DNA from: Branchinecta lynchi
Taxonomy: Eukaryota; Arthropoda; Branchiopoda; Anostraca; Branchinectidae
Length of the DNA stretch: 64,000 nt
NCBI GenBank assembly: GCA_023053575.1
Contig: JAKZAP010000017.1
Span: forward strand, 5,029,501 to 5,093,500
Direction: 5' to 3'
Shown piece by piece: positions 57,916 to 64,000 of this stretch. The translations under genes were made by a program, and so were the position numbers. The stretch's first letter is position 1. Each line of letters starts with the position of its first letter. The notes beneath the pieces were generated by a model, which saw only the letters and a list, made by a program, of their open reading frames with translations, did not search any database and had not been told where the DNA came from.

Positions 57916-58429
57916 GTAAGTCAATTTATTTCTGTATTTCTAGACTATGTTTGTCCTGAGCGGTTAAGATGCACAATCACGGCTGTGCTCGTTTGGATGT
58001 TACGGTACCAACATCAGATGATGAATATCAAGGAGATGTACACAGGTACTTTCTGGTGTACACAGTAAGCTACCTTCCACGACACAATTGGCCTTTGGTC
58101 TACCCATATGCCAAGTCTAAATACATCATCTCCTCTTTGCAGCTTCAAACAGTTATACTGTTGACACATAGAGATCTTCTAAAGGCGAAAGCGTTTTTGA
58201 TGCAGTAATATAATTATTGTTATCACTGACGACTAGAGAGAATGCGGAAAGTGAGTTTCGGAGACTAAGGAAAACGCGGGGAACTCCCGGAGAACGGCGT
58301 GATTACCATATGGCAAAACTACCCAAGGAGCTAATCTTAAATTGTGAAGTGTTAAAGCTTAAGTGAAAAGCCAGCTTATTTTTATGTCTCCGAATAAAAT
58401 ATAATGAATTATAAAAAAAAAAACGTAAG

Positions 58430-58636
58430 TGACATCGCAAAAGAAGTCCGTCTGTCCGTCTGTCTGTGAGCAAGATAACTCTCGGAGGGAATTAGATATT
58501 CTGAACTGAAACTTGGTCTGAGGATCCATTGGGTCAAGAGAAAGGTCAATTTCGTAGATGGGCTCCGTAGGCCTAGGCCTACATTTAGGGGTGCGGGGAG
58601 AGGGTTCAAACAGCTAATGAGATAGTCGATTAGGTG
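58430..58636 (+). repeat. Family F repeat, 5' part (split by foldback)
   Basis: Head GTCCGTCTGTCCGTCTGTC (58,449), GATAACTCTCGGAGGGAATTAG, and AGATAGTCGATTAGGTGG directly before the foldback. It continues after the foldback at 59,533. Confidence 0.75.
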
Positions 58637-59532
58637 GGGATCGACTAAAACGAGGCACGGCACGGCACGGCATGGTGCAGGAGGCATGCTACTAAAAAGA
58701 GGCACACGTACTAAAAAGAGGCACGGCATACTAAAAGAAGGCATGCCTGCACCAGGAGGCATGCACCGTCTGTGCCTTTTTTTAGGACCCGTTTTCTGGC
58801 GTGCCTCTTTTTAGTACTCCAGCTTCTTTGCATAAAAATCGATTTTTTTGGCGTGCCTTTTTTGTGCTCGACTTCTTTGGGTTAAAAAAGGTGATTCTAT
58901 AACGTGCCTTTTTAGGACCCTTTCTGGTGTGCCTAAAAAGGGTCTTAAAAAGGCAAGTTATAGAATCACCTTTTTTAACCCAAAGAAGTCGAGTAGTCTA
59001 CTAGAAAAATGCACGCCAGAAAAGGGTCATAAAAACGCACGCCAGAAAAGGGTCCTAAACGAGCACTAAAAAAGGCGCGTCAGAAAAATCCATTTTTATG
59101 CAAAGAAGCTCGAGTACTAAAAAGAGGCACGCCAGAAAAAGGGTCCTAAAAGGCACGTTATAGAATCACCTTTTAACCCAAAGAAGTCGAGTAGCCTACT
59201 AGAAAAAGGCACGCCAGAAAAGGGTCCTAAAAAGGCACGCCAGAAAGGGTCCTAAAAAGGCACGTTATAGAATCATCTTTTTTAACCCAAAGAAGTCGAG
59301 CACAAAAAAGGCACGCCAAAAAAATCGATTTTTATGCAAAGAAGCTGGAGTATACTAAAAAGAGGCACGCCAGAAAACGGGTCCTAAAAAAAGGCACAGA
59401 CGGTGCATGCCTCCTGGTGCAGGCATGCCTTCTTTTAGTATGCCATGCCTCTTTTTAGTACGTTTGCCTCTTTTTAGTAGCATGCCTCCTGCACCATGCC
59501 GTGCCGTGCCGTGCCTCTTTTTAGTCGATCCC
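58637..59532. mobile_element. Foldback element, ~0.9 kb, with 11-bp target duplication
   Basis: Termini GGGATCGACTAAAACGAGGC (left) and GCCTCTTTTTAGTCGATCCC (right). The arms are almost perfectly complementary for about 280 bp, including CGGCACGGCACGGCATGGTGC and ATGCAAAGAAGCTGGAGTA. The centre (about 58,930-59,240) has tandem GGCACGCCAGAAAAGGGTCC units. The flanks CGATTAGGTGG (58,628-58,638) and CGATTAAGTGG (59,532-59,542) look like a target duplication within family F. No ORF. Confidence 0.85.
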
Positions 59533-60415
59533 GATTAAGTGGCAAGAAGACAAGCTGAACACGATTATGAAAACCATTTTCTCGCCGGCCAAGTAGTTCG
59601 CCCAGAATCAGGACGAAACTGGAAAAGTTTGTTAAAAGTAAAAGTCTTATTTGAAGTTGAGTCAATTTTCGTTTTAGGGTAATAAGACATGCTGAACACT
59701 GATGTGAAAATAATTTTCTATCCGGACATGTAGTTCACTCGGAATCCGGCAAAAACCGGAAAAATTTTAAAAAAACAAAAGTTGTATTTGAAGTTGATTA
59801 GATGTCCGAATTAGGGGTAAGAAGAGATGCTGAATCCTTATATGACAATCAATTTTTACCCGGACATATAGTTCGCCCGGAATCCGGCAGAAGCCGGAAG
59901 ATTTATTATATGTTAAATTGCACTTGAATTTCTTTAGTTGTTGGATATAGGGAGATACGCTTAATTCGTTTTTGAGCTTTATTTTTTCGCCGGACAAGTA
60001 GTTCCGAAATTCTGCTGAAACCGAAAAATTGGCAGAAGTAAGGCAGGAAGTTTCGATCTGTTTCATCAAAATAGATATGAATTATAGGGGCAGGCCCGTG
60101 TCCAGGAATTTATTGCGGGGGGGTTACGTTTGGGGGGGGGGGGGGCTTGTTTGCTGGTCGGACAAAAAAGCACAAAAAAAACATAGATCAGAGAGAAAAG
60201 CCTATACAGATCGTTATTTTTGCATGTTTCGGGGGGGGGGAGGTCACCCCCCTACCCCCCCCCCATTTGGCATTAATCTGTGTCTAAGTTTTAAGAGTAA
60301 AAAAGTTGAAGGAGTCTGGCGAACACTGGATCTTGCAAAGACAAGACCCAATTGTCTGGATCAAATACTGGTTTTTTGGGATCCCATCGAAACATTTGGT
60401 CTTTTTTTCTCTAAG
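59533..60415 (+). repeat. Family F repeat, 3' part, with a G-run-rich insertion
   Basis: Units near 59,570, 59,715, 59,850 and 59,985; tail GGAGTCTGGCGAACACTGGA, CTTGCAAAGACAAGACCC, TTTTGGGATCCCATCG to 60,405. Between unit 4 and the tail, about 60,095-60,275 holds several long G runs and a C run absent from other copies, probably a separate insertion. Confidence 0.7.
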
Positions 60416-60724
60416 GCTCCACATTGTAAAAAGTTTCTCCGTACAAAGATTAAAGTTAACTGCAGTATTTGATACTCAGATTCATCTTATCTCTATTTGA
60501 TATTAATCTTATAAGAATAATCCGAGTAGCAAATCCTGCAGTTACCTTTAATCTTCATACGAGAAAACTTTTCACAGTGCATAGTGCCGTTCGGTATATG
60601 CACTGCTGACATGACAAGTCAAATTCCTCTAGATGAAAAGAATTTGAATTTAAAAAAAAGTATTCATTTCAATGGCTATTAAAGCGAAGCTCAGTAAATG
60701 GTCAGTTCCGGATTGTACAGTCAC

Positions 60725-61010
60725 TTCTGTAACAAGACCAAAGGTTTTGATGGGATCCCAAAATTTAATCTTTGATCCAGAGAATCGGGTTTTGTCTTCG
60801 CCACATCCAGTCATCGTCAGGCCAATCATCTGAGAAAACCAAGTTCAGCTATTTCTCTATAAGCCACATCTATTTTGACGATGATGACCGAAAGTTCCTG
60901 CTTGAACTACTTCTTAAGCAAAAAAAGGAAATTCAGAAAAGAATTCAGCGTATCTCCTTATCCCTGTAAAGAACATCTAATCAACTTCAAATAAAACTTT
61001 AACTTATGTA
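60725..61010 (-). repeat. Family F repeat 3' part, reverse orientation
   Basis: AACAAGACCAAAGGTTTTGA and TGGGATCCCAAAA, then TTTGTCTTCGCCA, are the inverse of the F tail. ACATCTAATCAACTTCAAATA near 60,972 is the inverse of a unit end. Confidence 0.75.
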
Positions 61011-61170
61011 ATATAATGTAATGTTTATTTTTCACCCATCGTACATGAAAGAGAAAATGATGGAGTATAAAAAGAAAGAAAGTAGAAAAACACAGAAAAA
61101 AGATCACACAACAAAGAAAAAACAAAAGGCAAATCACAGAGGGAAAATCACACTTATGAATCGCAAAATG

Positions 61171-61905
61171 TCAAAAAACAATCCCTTGCCACTCATGGCC
61201 GCTCTTACTGCATTTTACTCGTTGACATAGCTCATCGAGCTTTTGAATCGGGTCAACGATACCGTATTTATTGGTCATGTAGGTATTGCGTGTCCAAGGA
61301 GGAAGACGAAGAAGGTATTTTGCGAATTTAAAGTAAATTCGTTTAATTTTTAGTCGGTCCGTCGCATTTAAAGTTTCAGAAAATGGAGCTATATATAAAA
61401 TATGGGGTAGCGCAACACTATTATATAATTTTGCTAATAGAGTTCGGTTTAGATGAAACTGGGTTGAGACAGTTTGACCATAAGAACGACGAATTTTGCT
61501 TTCCATATTCTCAACAATCAATGCCTTCGTTTGTTTCAGCGTCTTACCAATCGGAAAACCAAGGTACATCAATTTGTCACACGGCTTAACTGTAATACCA
61601 TCTAAAGCTACATTAACAACAGATAAATCACTACTATTATTAAAAAGCAGCACTTCACATTTTGCTGTATTCATAGACAATCCTATTCCCCGATAATTTT
61701 GCGAAATATCCTGGAAACAATTTTCAAGGCTAGATATAGTTCTACTTATGTTTAAAACATCGTGTGCATAACACAGGATAGATAGGTCTAGTCCTTTATG
61801 AATACAACACAATGGAAGGTTTGATTGGGCAGATTTCGTAGCGTTGTTATATATAACAGGTGAAGTGATGGCACCCTGCTTAACCCCAATCCAAATTGTT
61901 AACTA
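61171..61905 (-). pseudogene. Non-LTR reverse transcriptase fragment (LINE)
   Basis: On the minus strand an RT palm block starts near 61,900 with WIGVKQGAITSPVIYNN (family GVRQGDxxSP). The 213-codon open frame follows: LDLSILCYAHDVLNIS, where the family has YADD, so a catalytic Asp is His. Next come SMNTAKCEVLLFNN, GITVKPCDKLMYLGFPIG (the YLG block) and thumb-like helices, then FAKYLLRLPPWTRNTYMTNK. No endonuclease or 5' part is present; the upstream boundary meets the family E array at 61,905. The open frame is long for a relic, but the active-site change and truncation make it inactive. Its last block matches the relic at 25,635-25,745. Confidence 0.85.
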
Positions 61906-64000
61906 GACCTACGTTGCCCGGGCAACGTGAAGTGTTGCGGCAACCTTTTGTTTTGTTTCTTCGCTGTCGGTTAAATGCTAAAATTGTCAACTTATCGAAG
62001 CTTTTAAAACGGTATGTTCTAAAGAGAATAATCACATAATCAAAAGCTGTTCTTTAGCGTTGTAAAACCTACAACAAAACAATATCGGAAGAAGGCTATC
62101 CGTAACGTTTCAGGATTAAAATACCATAGATGACACTATTAATTATTACAAAACTACCTTATTGTTTTACATTACCGTATCGTTTGTACCCGTTGCGTAA
62201 ACAGTTAATCCTAGGTTATAGCGATAGACCATCGATACAAACTTTCTTACTGTCATATTTACAGAAATCGAATACAATGTGCACCAATTTTCAAAAATTT
62301 ATAGCCCCTCGTGAACCGATCTTACTTACAAGTCCGTCTCCCGTGATTGACATCAAATTCACCGGAAACAAATAACGGATACACCAGCTATAAAAAGTTG
62401 CAAACCCCTCATTGCTGAAGATGATTATAGCATAAAAGCCGATTATTACTTACAAGTCCCATGCATGTCGTACAATTGGGAACAAAATTGTTCTTACCAT
62501 CGAATACACCTGAGACAAATAACAGGTATACCAACTAGCAAAAGCTGCAAACTCCTCGTTGCCGAAGATGATTATGAGCTAACACTCGACTGTTGCTTAC
62601 AGTCGACTGTTGCTTACAAGTTCCTTACATGTCTCACAACTGGTATCGCCTATTTTTGGTTTCAGTGTGTACCTTACTCCTGAAGTTGTCAACCCCTTGA
62701 AACTTGCAAACTGGTTTATCTCATGAAGGATTCATGAGGAAAAGCTTTATAAAAGGATCATGAAGGAAAAGGGACTAAATTGACTTTGCAGTCAGTTGAA
62801 GTTTATCCTTTTCAATCGTAGACATCGTGACGGATGAAAACTTGGAATAATATCCTGTATAATCTAGTTGGTATTATAAAGCTATCCGTAACTTTTTAGG
62901 ATTAAAATACCATAGATTACACTATTAATTACTACGAAACTACCTTGTTTTACATTACAGTATCGTTTGTACCCGTTGCGTTAACAGTAAATCCTAGGTT
63001 ACAGCGATAGACCAACGATACAAACTTTCTTACCGTCAGATTTATATAAATCGAATACAATGTGCAACAATTTGCACAAATTTCTAGCCCCTCGTGCACC
63101 GATTCTATTGACTAGTCCCTTTCCCGTGATAGACATCAAGTTCACCGGATAAAAATAATGGGTACACCGACTAGCAAAAGTTGCAAACCCCTCATCGCTG
63201 AAGATTCGCTGCCGATTATTACTTACAAGTCCCTTGCATGTTTTACATTTGGGAACCAAATTGTTCATCAAATGACAGGTACGCCAACTAGCGAGAGCTG
63301 CAAACCCTTCATTGCCGAAGATGATTATGAGCTAACAGTCGCCTGTCGCGTACAAGTCCCCTAAATGTCTCACAACTGGCATCGCCTATTTTTGGTTTCT
63401 GTGTGTGCCTTACTACTGAAGTTGTCAACCCCTTGAAACTTTCAAACTGGTGTATCTCATAAAGGAATTTTTTTTACCAAAAAATGGATATCATATACTT
63501 TGATCAGCTCATCAGCGGCTATCGATTGCCGTCGAAGTTGAACTTTATCCTTTTCAATCGTAGATATCGTGACGGATTAAAACTTGGAACAATATCTTAT
63601 ATAATCTAGTTGATATTATAAAGCTATCCGTAACTTTTCAGGGTTAAAATACCATAGATGACACTATTAATTATTAAAAAATTACCTTATTGTTTTACAT
63701 TACCGTATCGTTTGTACCCGTTGCGTAAACAGTTAATCCTAGGTTATAGCGATAGACCATCGATACAAACTTTCTTACTGTCATATTTACAGAAATCGAA
63801 TACAATGTGCACCAATATTCAAAAATTTCTAGCCCTCGTGAACCGATTCTTACTTACATGTCCGTCTCCCATGATTGACATCAAATTCACCGGAAACAAA
63901 TAATGGATATACCAGCTATCAAAAGTTGCAAGCCCCTCATCGCTGAAGATGATTATAGCATAAGCTTTTTAAACGGGATGTTCTAAAAAAATTAATCATA
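61905..64000 (+). repeat. Family E tandem array, units ~740-790 bp, runs off window
   Basis: CTATCCGTAAC..TTTCAGG(G/A)TTAAAATACCATAGAT recurs near 62,097, 62,884 and 63,627. Each unit also holds ATTACCGTATCGTTTGTACC, GTTATAGCGATAGACCATCG and AGCTGCAAACCCTTCATTGC-type blocks. The first unit begins CCTACGTTGCCCGGGCAACG (61,908). Short ORFs recur between units only because the units repeat. A diverged copy is at 48.5-49.8 kb. Confidence 0.75.

Overview
This window looks like a repeat-dense, AT-rich stretch of an invertebrate nuclear genome. It has no operons or bacterial gene packing, almost no open host coding sequence, and many nested transposable elements, foldback (palindromic) DNA, satellites and homopolymeric G/C runs. 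Coding relics are of animal type: non-LTR and Ty3/gypsy retrotransposon fragments and a Polinton/Maverick (adintovirus-like) DNA transposon. One possible host exon at 57.84 kb resembles arthropod four-TM membrane proteins. That weakly favours an arthropod, but the species cannot be fixed from the sequence.

Layout. 0-8.6 kb: dispersed and tandem repeats, including a TIR element at 6.49-7.05 kb. 8.69-9.54 kb: endonuclease domain of a non-LTR retrotransposon, running into 1.8 kb of roughly 10-bp iterated, self-complementary DNA, then a 0.55-kb TACCGAAT-rich domain. 14.58-25.61 kb: one partial and one complete copy, head to tail, of a large (about 7 kb) apparently non-coding element with termini CCCGTAGGG/CCCTACGGG and arrays of GGAATCCAG-type subterminal repeats. 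25.9-41.45 kb: a degraded Polinton. Its order is two small leftward genes, a SINE insertion, an 86-bp x4 repeat in the divergent gap, then rightward SAP/DNA polymerase B, FtsK/HerA-like ATPase, fibre-like protein, pX-like protein, adenain-type protease and a zinc-ribbon protein. The polymerase gene is split at 29,912-36,852 by a second full copy of the 7-kb element in inverse orientation. 41.5-42.9 kb: a palindrome. 43.0-44.0 kb: a Ty3/gypsy RT-RNase H relic. 44.0-46.9 kb: a 0.77-kb segmental direct repeat. 46-61 kb: copies of one composite repeat family, minisatellites, MITEs and a 0.9-kb foldback with an 11-bp target duplication. 61.2-61.9 kb: a leftward non-LTR reverse transcriptase. 61.9-64 kb: a tandem array with units of about 750 bp.

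How it fits together. The only coherent multi-gene system is the Polinton: replication (polymerase B), packaging (ATPase), maturation (protease) and candidate minor virion or accessory proteins. Integrase, major capsid, minor capsid (penton) and terminal repeats were not found. The polymerase carries several frameshifts, a lost motif-C aspartate and the 6.9-kb insertion, and two further genes have in-frame stops, so this is a dead endogenous copy. The most novel-looking object is the 7-kb CCCGTAGGG element: at one site it is bounded by a 2-bp AA duplication, and it is present as an inverted pair around the left half of the Polinton. Family assignments rest on recognised motifs, not on database searches.
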